In this document: positions 29,621-38,689 of the stretch, one piece after another
Layout of the letters: each line of letters begins with the position of its first letter
Numbering within the stretch: position 1 is the stretch's first letter
Program-made: the position numbers and the translations under genes
Notes under the pieces: generated by a model
What the model saw: the letters and a program-made list of their open reading frames with translations, nothing else
Database searches by the model: none
What the model was told of the DNA's origin: nothing
Assembly: GCF_004352845.1 (NCBI RefSeq)
Contig: NZ_SJRX01000001.1
Coordinates: 868,001 to 932,000 of the forward strand
DNA: 64,000 nucleotides
Source of the DNA: Luteimonas terricola
GTDB lineage: Bacteria > Pseudomonadota > Gammaproteobacteria > Xanthomonadales > Xanthomonadaceae
Direction of reading: 5' to 3'

Positions 29621-30700
29621 ATGAGCGGCCTGCTCTGCTATTGCCGCAGCGGCTTCGAGCCCGAGCTTGCGGCCGAGCTCGGCGAGCGCGCGGCCGCGGC
29701 CGGCCACCACGGCTACGCGGCCACCGAGCGCGGCACCGGCTTCGTGCGCTTCCTTGCGCCCGGCGACGATGCCGCCGCGCTGTCGCATGCGCTGCCCTGG
29801 CACGCGCTGGTGTTCGCGCGACAGAAGCTGGTGCTGCTCGAGGAGCTTGAGGGCCTCGACACCTCGGACCGCCTGACACCCCTGCTCGCGGCCCTGCATC
29901 GGCATGTCGATGCGGCCGGTGGCCGCGGACCGGCGTTCGGCATGCTCGTGGTCGAACACCCCGACAGTGACGCGGCGCGGCCGCTCGCCGGCCTGGCCCG
30001 CGCGCTGGCAAACGCACTCCGCCCCGCCCTGCGCAAGGCCGGGCTGCTGTCAGCCTCCGAGGACGCGCGTCGTCCCCGGCTGCACGTCTGCCTGCTGGCC
30101 GGCGACCACCTGCTGCTTGCGACCGCCGCCCCCGGGGATTCCTCGCCCTGGCCGATGGGTGTCCCACGCCTGCGCCTGCACCGCGACGCGCCCTCGCGCT
30201 CCGCGCTGAAGCTCGAGGAGGCCTTCCTCACCCTGCTCGACCCCGACGAGCGCGCACGGCTGCTGCGTCCGGGCATGGTCGCCGCCGACCTGGGCGCCGC
30301 CCCCGGAGGCTGGACATGGGTGCTGCAGCGCGCCGGCGTGCAGGTCACCGCCGTCGACAACGGCCCGCTGCGCCAGCACGTGCTCGACGGCGGCGGCGTC
30401 GAACACCTGCGCGACGACGGCTTCCGCTGGCAGCCGTCGCGGCCGCTGGACTGGATGGTCTGCGACATGGTCGAACAGCCGCGGCGCGTGGCCTCGCGCA
30501 TGGCGACCTGGTTCCGCGAAGGCTGGTGCCGGCAGGCCGTGTTCAACCTCAAGCTGCCGATGAAGAAGCGCTGGTTGGAAACCTCGCTCTGCCTGGACAT
30601 CTTCAGCCGTGAAGCACAGCAGCCGCTGGAGCTGCGGGCCCGCCAGCTCTACCACGACCGCGAAGAGATCACCGTCCTCGCGATGCCGACCGGCAGCTGA
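29621..30700 (+). CDS. rlmM: 23S rRNA (cytidine-2498-2'-O)-methyltransferase
   Basis: SAM-dependent ribose methyltransferase for C2498 of 23S rRNA. 359 residues, as usual for RlmM: N-terminal THUMP-like domain (MSGLLCYCRSGFEPELAAEL...) and C-terminal RrmJ-like Rossmann domain with VAADLGAAPGGWTWVLQRAG, the catalytic-region WMVCDMVEQPRRV and VFNLKLPMKKRW. The ATG at 29621 starts the conserved MSGLLCYCR. Ends 98 bp before the EF-hand gene. Confidence 0.94.
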   Translation: MSGLLCYCRSGFEPELAAELGERAAAAGHHGYAATERGTGFVRFLAPGDDAAALSHALPWHALVFARQKLVLLEELEGLDTSDRLTPLLAALHRHVDAAGGRGPAFGMLVVEHPDSDAARPLAGLARALANALRPALRKAGLLSASEDARRPRLHVCLLAGDHLLLATAAPGDSSPWPMGVPRLRLHRDAPSRSALKLEEAFLTLLDPDERARLLRPGMVAADLGAAPGGWTWVLQRAGVQVTAVDNGPLRQHVLDGGGVEHLRDDGFRWQPSRPLDWMVCDMVEQPRRVASRMATWFREGWCRQAVFNLKLPMKKRWLETSLCLDIFSREAQQPLELRARQLYHDREEITVLAMPTGS

Positions 30701-30798
30701 ATCCTCGACCGCGTTCAGCGCCCGGCAGGGCGATCCTGACTCCCGCTTCATTGCCGCGGCGCTAGCGTGGCGTCCCATCACCCCGTGAGGACGCCTCC

Positions 30799-31563
30799 AT
30801 GAATCCGCGACAGAACATGACCCGACTCAGCGCTGCCCTGCTCGCCTGCAGCCTCGCGGCGAGCGGCACGCTGATGGCCCAGACCGTGGGCACCGGCACC
30901 GCACAGGGACGCACCACCGTCAACTCCAAGGCGGCACACCAGGATGCACGCGCCGCCGAACAGGACGCCCGGGCCGCGCGCGATGCCGCGCACGCGGCTG
31001 CGGCCGAAGAACGCGCCGGCGCGATGACCGCCCGGGGCGCCTCCCAAGCGGACTATAGTGCCTGGGAGGCCGACCAGGCTTCGCGCCGCGCCGAGCGCGC
31101 TGCCCACGCGGCCAAACGCGCCGCCAACCAGGCCGGCGCGGCAAACGCCGCCGCGCACGGCGGCACCGCGCTCCCGGCCGAGACGGCGATCCAGTCGCGC
31201 CACGCTGCGGGCAACGCCAGCGCCGCAGGCAGCATTGCCCGCCAGGCGGCGATGGATGCCCAGGCCGCGGCCGAGACCGCGCGCGTCGCCACCCGCACGC
31301 CCCCCACACCGCCGGCACCACAGCCGCGCGCCCCAACCGAGACCTGGCCGAGCGAACCCCAGGTGACCTTCACCTCAAGCCCTTCCAATTCGGTGATTGG
31401 CGACTACCGCATCGACATGGCGACGCTGGACGTGAACGGTGACGGGCGGCTGAGCCGGGCCGAGGCCCGTGGCAACGCCACGCTCAGCGCCGAGTTCGCC
31501 GCGGTCGACAACAACAACGACGGCGTACTCGACGCCAGCGAACTCAAGGGCTGGATGCGCTGA
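30799..31563 (+). CDS. Secreted Ala-rich protein with two EF-hands
   Basis: 254 residues: signal peptide (about 1–27, ending LMAQ), a long Ala/Arg/Glu-rich predicted helix (about 40–155, with many AARDAAHAAAAE-type steps), a Pro-rich linker, and a C-terminal pair of EF-hand calcium loops, DVNGDGRLSRAE from Asp211 and DNNNDGVLDASE from Asp237. Probably periplasmic or outer surface, calcium-binding. No known function; the helical region looks like low-complexity coiled-coil. Convergent with the UbiI-like gene across a strong hairpin. Confidence 0.82.
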   Translation: MNPRQNMTRLSAALLACSLAASGTLMAQTVGTGTAQGRTTVNSKAAHQDARAAEQDARAARDAAHAAAAEERAGAMTARGASQADYSAWEADQASRRAERAAHAAKRAANQAGAANAAAHGGTALPAETAIQSRHAAGNASAAGSIARQAAMDAQAAAETARVATRTPPTPPAPQPRAPTETWPSEPQVTFTSSPSNSVIGDYRIDMATLDVNGDGRLSRAEARGNATLSAEFAAVDNNNDGVLDASELKGWMR

Positions 31564-31574
31564 TCCGCCAGCGC

Positions 31575-31611
31575 GGCACGCGGCGGGGAACTCAGATCCC
31601 CGCCGCGTGCC
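31575..31611. terminator. Strong bidirectional hairpin with a stop codon in its loop
   Basis: A perfect 15-bp stem, 31575–31589 and 31597–31611, with 7-nt loop ACTCAGA. It separates two convergent genes. The minus-strand stop codon of the UbiI-like gene (31592–31594) lies in the loop, so the last codons form one arm. No U tract on either side. Confidence 0.6.
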
Positions 31612-32782
31612 GCCACAGCGCCCCTGCCACCGGCGGCAGGCGACCGGCCAGCCCCAGGGCGTGCCCGCGCAACAGCACCGCGGCCGGCGAATCGCTTGTA
31701 TAGACCCGGTTGATCCCGTCGAAGGCCCGCGCGGCCATCGTGGACTCGCTGCGCCGCGCGCGCGCCCAGCGCACGATGCGCTGCGGCGTGTCCCAGGCCT
31801 GGTGTCGGGCCTGCGCGGCCGCAATCGAGTCGCGCAGCGCGGCCACGCCACGCAGGCCCACGTTGACGCCCTGCCCGGCCAGTGGATGCATCACGTGCGC
31901 GGCGTCTCCCAGCAACAGCACGCGCCCGGTCGAGTACTGACGCGCCAGCTGCAGGCGCAGCGGGAAGGCGGCGCGCTGCGAGCACGGCTCGACCCTGCCC
32001 AGGCGCCGATCGAAGGCACGCGCCAGGACATCGCCAAACGCAGCGTCGTCCATGGCCAGCGCCGCCTCCGCTTCCGCGGTGGGCAGGGACCATACGATCG
32101 AGCAGTTGCCTTCGGCAAAGGGCAGGAAGGCGAGCGGCCCTCCGGGAAGGAAGCGCTGCCACGCCGTGGCCTCGTGACCCAGCTCGGTGCGCACGTAGCC
32201 GACCACGCCCGACTGCCCGTAGCCATGGCCCTCGACCTCGATGCCGGCCAGCCGGCGCAGGGTGGAACCGGCGCCGTCGGCGGCGAGCACGATGCGCGCC
32301 GACACCCGGCGGCCATCGTCCAGGCGCAGGCGCACGCCGCGGTCGTCCTGTTCCATTTCTTCCACCCGCGCGGGGCAGCGCACGTCCACACCCGCGCCCG
32401 GGAGACAGGCCCACAGCCTGTCGACCAGCAGGCCGTTCTCGACGATCCAGCCCAGCTCGCGCCGGCCGAGGCGGTCGGCGTCGAAGGCCAGTTCGCCGCC
32501 GCCGGCCGCGTCCCAGACCCGCATCCTGCGATAGGGCTGGAGCCGGGTCGCCTGGCCGTTCCGACCGGCCACGCCGTCCCATGCACCGATGCCGTCGAGC
32601 AGCGCGGCGTTGTCATGGGCGAAGGCAAACACCCGCAGGTCGGGCTTCGCCTCCGACCAGGCAGGCGGCGCGCGGCCCTCGACCAGGGTCACCGACAGGC
32701 CCAGCTTCGCCAGCGCCAGCGCGGCGGCCGCGCCGACCACGCCGCCGCCGGCAACGGCGACATCGACCGTTCCGGGGCTCAT
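31592..32782 (-). CDS. UbiH/UbiI-family FAD hydroxylase (likely UbiI)
   Basis: Aromatic-ring hydroxylase of ubiquinone biosynthesis, 396 residues. FAD-binding motif VAVAGGGVVGAAAALALAKLG, the DG motif VLAADGAGSTLRRLAG, and the second FAD motif VLLLGDAAHVMHPLAGQGVN. It directly follows ubiH with an ATGA overlap, the same order as E. coli ubiH–ubiI (visC), so C5 hydroxylation is the likely step. The family members are hard to separate from sequence alone, so no symbol is given. Confidence 0.88.
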   Translation of the reverse strand: MSPGTVDVAVAGGGVVGAAAALALAKLGLSVTLVEGRAPPAWSEAKPDLRVFAFAHDNAALLDGIGAWDGVAGRNGQATRLQPYRRMRVWDAAGGGELAFDADRLGRRELGWIVENGLLVDRLWACLPGAGVDVRCPARVEEMEQDDRGVRLRLDDGRRVSARIVLAADGAGSTLRRLAGIEVEGHGYGQSGVVGYVRTELGHEATAWQRFLPGGPLAFLPFAEGNCSIVWSLPTAEAEAALAMDDAAFGDVLARAFDRRLGRVEPCSQRAAFPLRLQLARQYSTGRVLLLGDAAHVMHPLAGQGVNVGLRGVAALRDSIAAAQARHQAWDTPQRIVRWARARRSESTMAARAFDGINRVYTSDSPAAVLLRGHALGLAGRLPPVAGALWRHAAGI

Positions 32783-33996
32783 CGCACGGCCTCCGCACGG
32801 CAGGCGTCCGGTACGTCGCCGCGGTAGCCCATGGCACCCCCGACCACGCTGGCCTGCAGCCCGGGCAGCGCCGCGAGCGCGACCAGGCCGGCGCTGCGCA
32901 GCAGGGACGCACCGCGTCCGGGATTGGCCGTGAGCCGCGCCAGGCCGTCGGAGAAGTCGAGCGTGCGCGAGCGGTCCTCGCGACGCCGTGCAGCGTAGGC
33001 CGCCAGCAGGGCGGGATCGCCCGGGTCGCCGTCGCCGCGTGCGCAGGCCGACAGCGACTCCGCCAGCGTCATCGCGTCGCGCAGGCCGAGATTGAAGCCC
33101 TGCGCGCCGACGGGATGGATGCTCTGCGCGGCGTTGCCCACGAGCACTGCGCGCGGGGCGATCGTATCGTCCGCACGCATGGCCACGGCGGGATAGGCGC
33201 TGCGCGGACCCACCGACAGCAGGCGGCCGATGCGCCAGCCGAATGCGTCCTGCACGCGCGCCAGGAAGCCGGCGTCGTCCAGCGCCTGCACGGCGGCGGC
33301 ATCCGCGGTGGCCACGCCATGCACCAGTCCCCAGGCGCGATCGCCGCGGGGCAGCAGCGCGGTCGGGCCATCGTCGCCGAGTCGCTCATACGCGGTGCCG
33401 TCCGGCGCGCGGGCGGCGCGCAGCCTGGCCAGCATCAGCACCTGGCCGTAGTCGTGGCGGGTGGCGGTGATGCCGAGTGCCTCGCGGACGCCGCTGTGCA
33501 TGCCGTCGGCGGCCACGACCAGCCGCGCGCGCAGGCGCGATGGTCCGTCGCCGGCCAGTTCGAGGACGCGATGGCCGTTGTCGTCCAGACCAAACCCGGT
33601 AAAGCGCGCGCCGCGATGGCGCACCAGCCCGGCCACCCCGGCCAGGCGTGACTCCAGCGCTTCGCCGAAGTCCCGCGCCACCACCACCTGGCCGAAGGCA
33701 GCCCGGCCGTAGTCCGCCGCCTCCAGCAGCACGCGTCCGAAATCGCCGCGCCGGCTGGCGTGGATGCGGGTGATCGCGCCGGTCGGCGCGCGCAGCCGCT
33801 GCATCACGCCCAGCGCCGTGAGTGCGTGGATCGTGGCCTCGGCGAAGCTCAGGTTGCGCTCGTCGAACACCGCCGGCATCGCCGCGGCCGGCGCGGCCTC
33901 GACCATGGCCACGTCCAGCCCGCTGTCTTCCAGGGCAATCGCCAGGCTGGCCCCGACCAGGCCGCCGCCGATGACCACCACGTCGTGTCTCGCCGT
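32779..33996 (-). CDS. ubiH: UbiH-type ubiquinone hydroxylase
   Basis: FAD-dependent 2-octaprenyl-6-methoxyphenol hydroxylase family protein, 405 residues. Motifs: DVVVIGGGLVGASLAIALED, DERNLSFAEAT, LVVAADGMHSGVREALG, and VLVGNAAQSIHPVGAQGFN (a GD-to-GN change in the otherwise typical GDAAH motif, as often seen in UbiH). Start at MTARHDVVV; a few codons further upstream are also open. First gene of a two-gene operon, divergent from the btuM-like gene with 90 bp between. Confidence 0.88.
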   Translation of the reverse strand, partial: TARHDVVVIGGGLVGASLAIALEDSGLDVAMVEAAPAAAMPAVFDERNLSFAEATIHALTALGVMQRLRAPTGAITRIHASRRGDFGRVLLEAADYGRAAFGQVVVARDFGEALESRLAGVAGLVRHRGARFTGFGLDDNGHRVLELAGDGPSRLRARLVVAADGMHSGVREALGITATRHDYGQVLMLARLRAARAPDGTAYERLGDDGPTALLPRGDRAWGLVHGVATADAAAVQALDDAGFLARVQDAFGWRIGRLLSVGPRSAYPAVAMRADDTIAPRAVLVGNAAQSIHPVGAQGFNLGLRDAMTLAESLSACARGDGDPGDPALLAAYAARRREDRSRTLDFSDGLARLTANPGRGASLLRSAGLVALAALPGLQASVVGGAMGYRGDVPDACRAEAVR

Positions 33997-34086
33997 CATC
34001 CCGGCATGATACGGCCGCCGCCGCCCGCAGTTCGCTAGAATGGCGGGAATCCAGCAATTACATATGCCGTCGGAGCCGCACGCGAG

Positions 34087-34683
34087 ATGAACACCAACCT
34101 GCAACGCGCCATCGTCCTCTCGCTGCTCGTGCTGCTGATGGCGGCCACGCGGAGCCACGTCTTCACCCATTTCACCCCGGTGCCGGACGCGAGCTGGGCG
34201 GCGTTCTTCATCGGCGGCTTCTACCTGCGTGCCTGGGCACGCTGGGCCTTCCCGGCCCTGATGGCGCTGGCGGTGGTGATCGATTACATCGTGATCAGTG
34301 GCCAGGGCATCAACTTCTTCTCGCACTACTGCGTCTCGCCGGGCTACTGGATGCTGGTGCCCGCGCACGCGGCGATGTGGGCCGGCGGCCACTGGCTGCG
34401 CAGCCGCCATGCCGGCGCCAGCTTCGGTGCGCTCGCGCGCCTGGCCACGGTGCTGGTGCTCGCCACCGCCACCTGCCACCTGTTCGCGCAGGGCGGCTTC
34501 TACTGGCTGTCGGCTGCGGTCGCCGAGCCGACCTTCGCCGGCTGGGCCGCCAACTACGGCCACTGGTTCGCCCCCTACCTCGCCGCCACCGCCATGTTCG
34601 TGGCCGCGGCCGCGCTCGCCCAGGTGGTCTCGGAGCTGGTGGCCCGCAACGCCGGTCCCGCGCGCCAGCACGACAAGCACTGA
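34087..34683 (+). CDS. btuM: Probable cobalamin transporter BtuM
   Basis: 198-residue inner-membrane protein with six hydrophobic helices. The size and the motif HYCVSPGYWMLVPAHAAMW, with Cys82 in it, match BtuM, the small B12 transporter whose conserved cysteine (Cys80 in the Thiobacillus protein) decyanates cobalamin, as I recall from published work. The next gene, 5 bp downstream, is a PduO-type cobalamin adenosyltransferase, supporting the call. I see no cobalamin riboswitch in the 90 bp upstream. The assignment is recall plus context, not a search. Confidence 0.72.
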   Translation: MNTNLQRAIVLSLLVLLMAATRSHVFTHFTPVPDASWAAFFIGGFYLRAWARWAFPALMALAVVIDYIVISGQGINFFSHYCVSPGYWMLVPAHAAMWAGGHWLRSRHAGASFGALARLATVLVLATATCHLFAQGGFYWLSAAVAEPTFAGWAANYGHWFAPYLAATAMFVAAAALAQVVSELVARNAGPARQHDKH

Positions 34684-34688
34684 CCGCG

Positions 34689-35243
34689 ATGGGCAACCGC
34701 CTCTCGAAGATCTACACGCGTACCGGGGATGACGGCAGCACCGGGCTCGGCGACGGCAGTCGCACCGGCAAGGATTCGCTGCGGGTCGAGGCCTACGGCA
34801 CGGTCGACGAGGCCAACTCGACCATCGGCATGGTCCTCGCCACCGACGTGCCCGACACCGTCCGCACCCTGCTGACCTCGATCCAGCACCAGCTGTTCGA
34901 CCTCGGCGGCGAACTCTGCATCCCGGGCCACGCCGCCATCGACGACGACGACGTGACCCGCCTGGAGCAGCAGCTCGACCACTACAACGCCGACCTGCCG
35001 CCGCTGAAGGAGTTCATCCTGCCGGGCGGCGGCGAAGCCGCGGCGCGCTGCCATATCGCGCGCACCGTGGTCCGTCGCGCCGAGCGCTGCGCGGTGGCGC
35101 TGGCGCGGGTCGAAGACGTGCGCCCGCAGCCCGTGCGCTACCTCAACCGGCTGTCCGACCTGCTGTTCGTGCTGTGCCGGGTGCTGGCGCGCGAGGGCGG
35201 CCATGGCGAGGTCATCTGGCAGCACGAGCGCCGCCGGAGCTGA
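34689..35243 (+). CDS. PduO-type ATP:cob(I)alamin adenosyltransferase
   Basis: Converts cob(I)alamin to adenosylcobalamin. 184 residues, trimeric four-helix-bundle family. ATP-binding N-terminal motif IYTRTGDDGSTGLGDGSR and the later block RTVVRRAERCAVALARVEDV with YLNRLSDLLFVLCRVLAR are characteristic. ATG at 34689 five bases after the BtuM-like gene. Together they make a salvage pair: uptake followed by coenzyme formation. Confidence 0.94.
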   Translation: MGNRLSKIYTRTGDDGSTGLGDGSRTGKDSLRVEAYGTVDEANSTIGMVLATDVPDTVRTLLTSIQHQLFDLGGELCIPGHAAIDDDDVTRLEQQLDHYNADLPPLKEFILPGGGEAAARCHIARTVVRRAERCAVALARVEDVRPQPVRYLNRLSDLLFVLCRVLAREGGHGEVIWQHERRRS

Positions 35244-35251
35244 GGGCGGGC

Positions 35252-36190
35252 ATGGGCGCGAAGCGGCTGGCGGTCTTCACCCACGCAGCGTGCTTCGCGC
35301 ATGACACCGGTCCCGGCCACGTCGAGACGCCCGCCCGCCTCGGCGCAGTAGTGACCGCGCTGCGGGACCACGTCCCCGGACTCGAATGGCTCGAAGCCCC
35401 GCGCGCAAGCCGCGGCCAGCTGCTGCGCGTGCACGAGCCCCTGCTGTTGCGCACCGTCCTCGAGGCCGAGCCAGCCCATCTGGTGCAGCTGGATCCCGAC
35501 ACCGTGCTCTCGCCAGGCTCGCCGGAGGCGGCGCTGCGCGCGGCCGGGGCCGTGGTCGCGGCCGTGGACCTGGTCATGGCCGGCGAGTCGGAGGCCGCAT
35601 TCTGCGCGGTGCGCCCGCCCGGCCATCATGCGACGCCCGCGCACGCCATGGGCTTCTGTCTGTTCAACAACGTCGCCGTGGGCGCCGCGCATGCACTCGA
35701 CCGCCATGGCCTGTCGCGGGTGGCGATCATCGATTTCGACATCCACCACGGCAACGGCACCCAGGCGATCTTTGCCGAAGAACCGCGCGTCCTCTACGCC
35801 AGCGCCCACGAGATGCCGCTGTTCCCCGAAACCGGCCAGCCCCGGGACCGCGGCATCGGCAACCTGCACAACGCCGCCCTGCAGGCCGGCAGCGGCAGCC
35901 ACCGTTTCCGCGAGGCCTGGCGTGACCGCCTGCTCCCGGCGATCGACGGCTTCGAGCCGCAACTGGTGATGATATCCGCCGGCTTCGACGGCCACCGCGC
36001 CGACCCGGTGGCCCACATCGAACTGGAAGCCGACGACTTCGCCTGGCTCACCGGCGAGCTCGCCGGCATCGCCTCGCGCCACGCCGGCGGGCGCATGGTC
36101 TCGGTGCTCGAGGGCGGCTACGACCTGGCGGCGCTCGCCGAGTGCAGCATCGCCCATGTCCGCGCCCTGGGCGCCTGCGCCACAGGCTGA
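35252..36190 (+). CDS. Histone deacetylase-like amidohydrolase
   Basis: Class II HDAC/acetylpolyamine amidohydrolase fold, 312 residues. Zinc and charge-relay residues are in VRPPGHHATPAHAMGFCLFN and VAIIDFDIHHGNGTQAIF, with the third zinc ligand Asp in ISAGFDGHRADP and the final tyrosine-loop VLEGGYDLAAL. The substrate in bacteria is usually an acetylated small molecule or protein; unknown here. Same strand, 8 bp after the adenosyltransferase, without a clear functional link. Confidence 0.92.
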   Translation: MGAKRLAVFTHAACFAHDTGPGHVETPARLGAVVTALRDHVPGLEWLEAPRASRGQLLRVHEPLLLRTVLEAEPAHLVQLDPDTVLSPGSPEAALRAAGAVVAAVDLVMAGESEAAFCAVRPPGHHATPAHAMGFCLFNNVAVGAAHALDRHGLSRVAIIDFDIHHGNGTQAIFAEEPRVLYASAHEMPLFPETGQPRDRGIGNLHNAALQAGSGSHRFREAWRDRLLPAIDGFEPQLVMISAGFDGHRADPVAHIELEADDFAWLTGELAGIASRHAGGRMVSVLEGGYDLAALAECSIAHVRALGACATG

Positions 36191-36271
36191 GGCGTTCACG
36201 GTCCGTGCATTGCCGCTGCACGGGGGATACGGCAAGCTGTCCGCCGCCCTCCTCCCCCATCGGAATCCTGC

Positions 36272-38689
36272 GTGCGCCAAGCCTTCCGCCTGCTCCCGCT
36301 GCCGCTGTGCATCGTCTGTGCATTGGCAGCACACCATCCGGTCGCGATGGCCGACGATGACATCGAGCCGGACTGGAGCCTGTGCCCGATCGTGGAGTCG
36401 GTGCCGGACTTTCCCGATGCCCAGCCGGCCAGCGGCGATCCCGCGGACCGCGCCTCGCTGCCCACCGACATCGCCGGCGACAGCCTCACCGGCGTTGACG
36501 GGGAGAACCTCGAGTACTCCGGCAACGTGACCCTGCGCCGCGGCGACCAGTTCCTCGGCGCCGACAACATCGAGTACCACAACCAAAGCGCCACCTACAT
36601 CGCCACCGGCCGCGTCCGCTACCAGGACTCCGGCATGCGCCTGATGGCCGAGCGGCTCGAAGGCGACCAGGACGCCGACACCCACCGCGTCGACAACGTC
36701 GCCTACCAGCTCACCGAGCGTCGCGGCAACGGCGGCGCCGAGCGCATCGAGATGAAGGGTTCGCAGGGCGCGCTCTACGGCTCCACCTATTCCACCTGCC
36801 CGCCCGACGACCGCTGGTGGGAGCTGCGCGCCGAACGCATCGACATCGACAACGACAAGGGCGAAGGCATCGCCCGCGGCGCCACCCTGCGCCTGGGCAA
36901 GGTCCCGGTGCTGTACATGCCGATCTTCGCCTTCCCCACCGACAACCGGCGGCGGACGGGCCTGCTTTACCCGAGCATTTCCTATTCCAGCCGCAACGGC
37001 TTCGACTGGCGCCAGCCGATCTACCTCAACCTGGCGCCGCACTACGACATGACGCTGGAACCGCGGCTGATGACCAACCGCGGCTTCCTGCTGGGCACGG
37101 AGTTCCGCTATCGCAGCAACGGTGGCCGCGGCACCCTGGACCTCGAGTTCCTGCCGTCCGACAAGCTCACGCGCGACGGCCTCCAGGAGGAGATCGACGA
37201 GAACATCCGCCCCGAGAACCGGCGCAAGGACGATCGCGGGCTGTTGCGTTTCAACGGGGTCCAGAACGTCAACCGCTACTGGCAGGCACGCACCCGGCTC
37301 ACCTGGACCAGCGACCCGCGCTACATCGAGGACTCCAGCAGCAACCTCAACGGCCGCACCAACTTCTCCTACAAGAGCGACCTGGGCATCTACGGCCGCG
37401 GCCGTACATGGGACGCCGGCGTCATGGCCGACTACTGGCAGCTCGGCGACTACACGCGCGCGGAGACCATCCTTGCCTACCACCGCCTGCCGCGCACGTA
37501 CGCCAACTGGGAAGACAGCATCGGGCCGTGGTTCGTGGCCGGAGCCTCGGCCGAAGCGATCCGCTTCGAACACGCCGACAGTCACGCCCGCCCCGGCGGC
37601 AGCCGCCTGGACATGAAGCCCTGGGTTTCGATGCCGCTCGAAGGCGCAGCCTGGTTCGTCACGCCGACGCTGGCCTGGCGATACACCACCTACGACCTGG
37701 AAGACAGGCTGGCCCGGCAGCTCGCCAACAGCAACGGCACCGAGCCCGACACCTCGCCGTCGCGCAGCCTGCCCATCGGCACCGTGGACGCGGGCGTCTA
37801 CTTCGACCGCACCACGCTGTTCCGCGGAGAGGCCCACACACAGACCCTGGAACCGAGGCTGTTCTATGTGAACGCGCCCTATCGTGACCAGTCGGGCTTG
37901 CCACGCTTCGATACCCAGGCCATGTCCTACAGCTGGGGCCAGCTGTTCCGGGACAACCGGTTCACCGGCGCCGACCGCCAGGCCGACGCCAACCAGCTGA
38001 CCCTGGCGCTGACCACGCGCCTGGTCAGCGACGAGACCGGCCGCGAACGCCTGTCGGCGAGCATCGGCCAGATCCGCTATTTCGAGGACTCGCGCGTCGG
38101 CCTGACCGCCACCTCGCCGGTGATCGAACAGGGCAAGTCGGCGTGGATCGCCGACGCCAACTACGAGATCAACGACCGCTGGAGCATCGGCACTACCTAT
38201 CACTGGAACCCCGCCAGCCGCCAGGAGGACCTGGCCAGCGTGCGTACCCGCTACCTGATCGGCGACGATGGCGTGGTCAACTTCGGCTACCGCTACCGGC
38301 GCAGCGCCAATACCGGGGACGATCTGCTCGAGCAGGTCGACTTCTCCTTCCTGTATCCGATCAACCCGTCCTGGAGCCTGGTCGGACGCTATTACTACTC
38401 GCTGCTGGACAACCAGCTGCTGGAGGGAATCGCCGGCGTCCAATGGGACAGCTGCTGCATGTCCGCGCGCCTGGTCGGCCGCCGCTACGTGCGCAATTTC
38501 CGCGGCGACATGAACGACGCGATCCAGCTCGAGATCGAATTCAAGGGTCTCGGCTCGGCGGGTCCGGAAACAAGGAGCCGGCTGCGCCGTGCTATTCTCG
38601 GCTACCACCGCGAGGACCTCTATCTGACGCCTCCGCCCGAAGTCGGTGTCGACGACGGCGAAGTGCCTACGGACGATTTTTTCCCATGA
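36272..38689 (+). CDS. lptD: LPS assembly outer-membrane protein LptD
   Basis: Essential outer-membrane translocon for LPS, partner of LptE. 805 residues: signal peptide (about 1–27), periplasmic OstA/jellyroll domain (about 60–200), and a 26-strand beta barrel. Disulfide cysteines are visible at Cys38, Cys176 and the adjacent pair Cys728/Cys729 (DSCCMSARLVG), matching the four-cysteine pattern of E. coli LptD. The start is GTG at 36272, the only plausible codon before the signal peptide. First gene of a six-gene operon; its stop overlaps surA (ATGA). Confidence 0.95.
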   Translation: MRQAFRLLPLPLCIVCALAAHHPVAMADDDIEPDWSLCPIVESVPDFPDAQPASGDPADRASLPTDIAGDSLTGVDGENLEYSGNVTLRRGDQFLGADNIEYHNQSATYIATGRVRYQDSGMRLMAERLEGDQDADTHRVDNVAYQLTERRGNGGAERIEMKGSQGALYGSTYSTCPPDDRWWELRAERIDIDNDKGEGIARGATLRLGKVPVLYMPIFAFPTDNRRRTGLLYPSISYSSRNGFDWRQPIYLNLAPHYDMTLEPRLMTNRGFLLGTEFRYRSNGGRGTLDLEFLPSDKLTRDGLQEEIDENIRPENRRKDDRGLLRFNGVQNVNRYWQARTRLTWTSDPRYIEDSSSNLNGRTNFSYKSDLGIYGRGRTWDAGVMADYWQLGDYTRAETILAYHRLPRTYANWEDSIGPWFVAGASAEAIRFEHADSHARPGGSRLDMKPWVSMPLEGAAWFVTPTLAWRYTTYDLEDRLARQLANSNGTEPDTSPSRSLPIGTVDAGVYFDRTTLFRGEAHTQTLEPRLFYVNAPYRDQSGLPRFDTQAMSYSWGQLFRDNRFTGADRQADANQLTLALTTRLVSDETGRERLSASIGQIRYFEDSRVGLTATSPVIEQGKSAWIADANYEINDRWSIGTTYHWNPASRQEDLASVRTRYLIGDDGVVNFGYRYRRSANTGDDLLEQVDFSFLYPINPSWSLVGRYYYSLLDNQLLEGIAGVQWDSCCMSARLVGRRYVRNFRGDMNDAIQLEIEFKGLGSAGPETRSRLRRAILGYHREDLYLTPPPEVGVDDGEVPTDDFFP

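Noticed and set aside
33997-34086. Cobalamin riboswitch upstream of the BtuM-like gene
   Set aside because: The gap is only 90 bp and I see no B12-box-like sequence; a full riboswitch needs about 200 nt.
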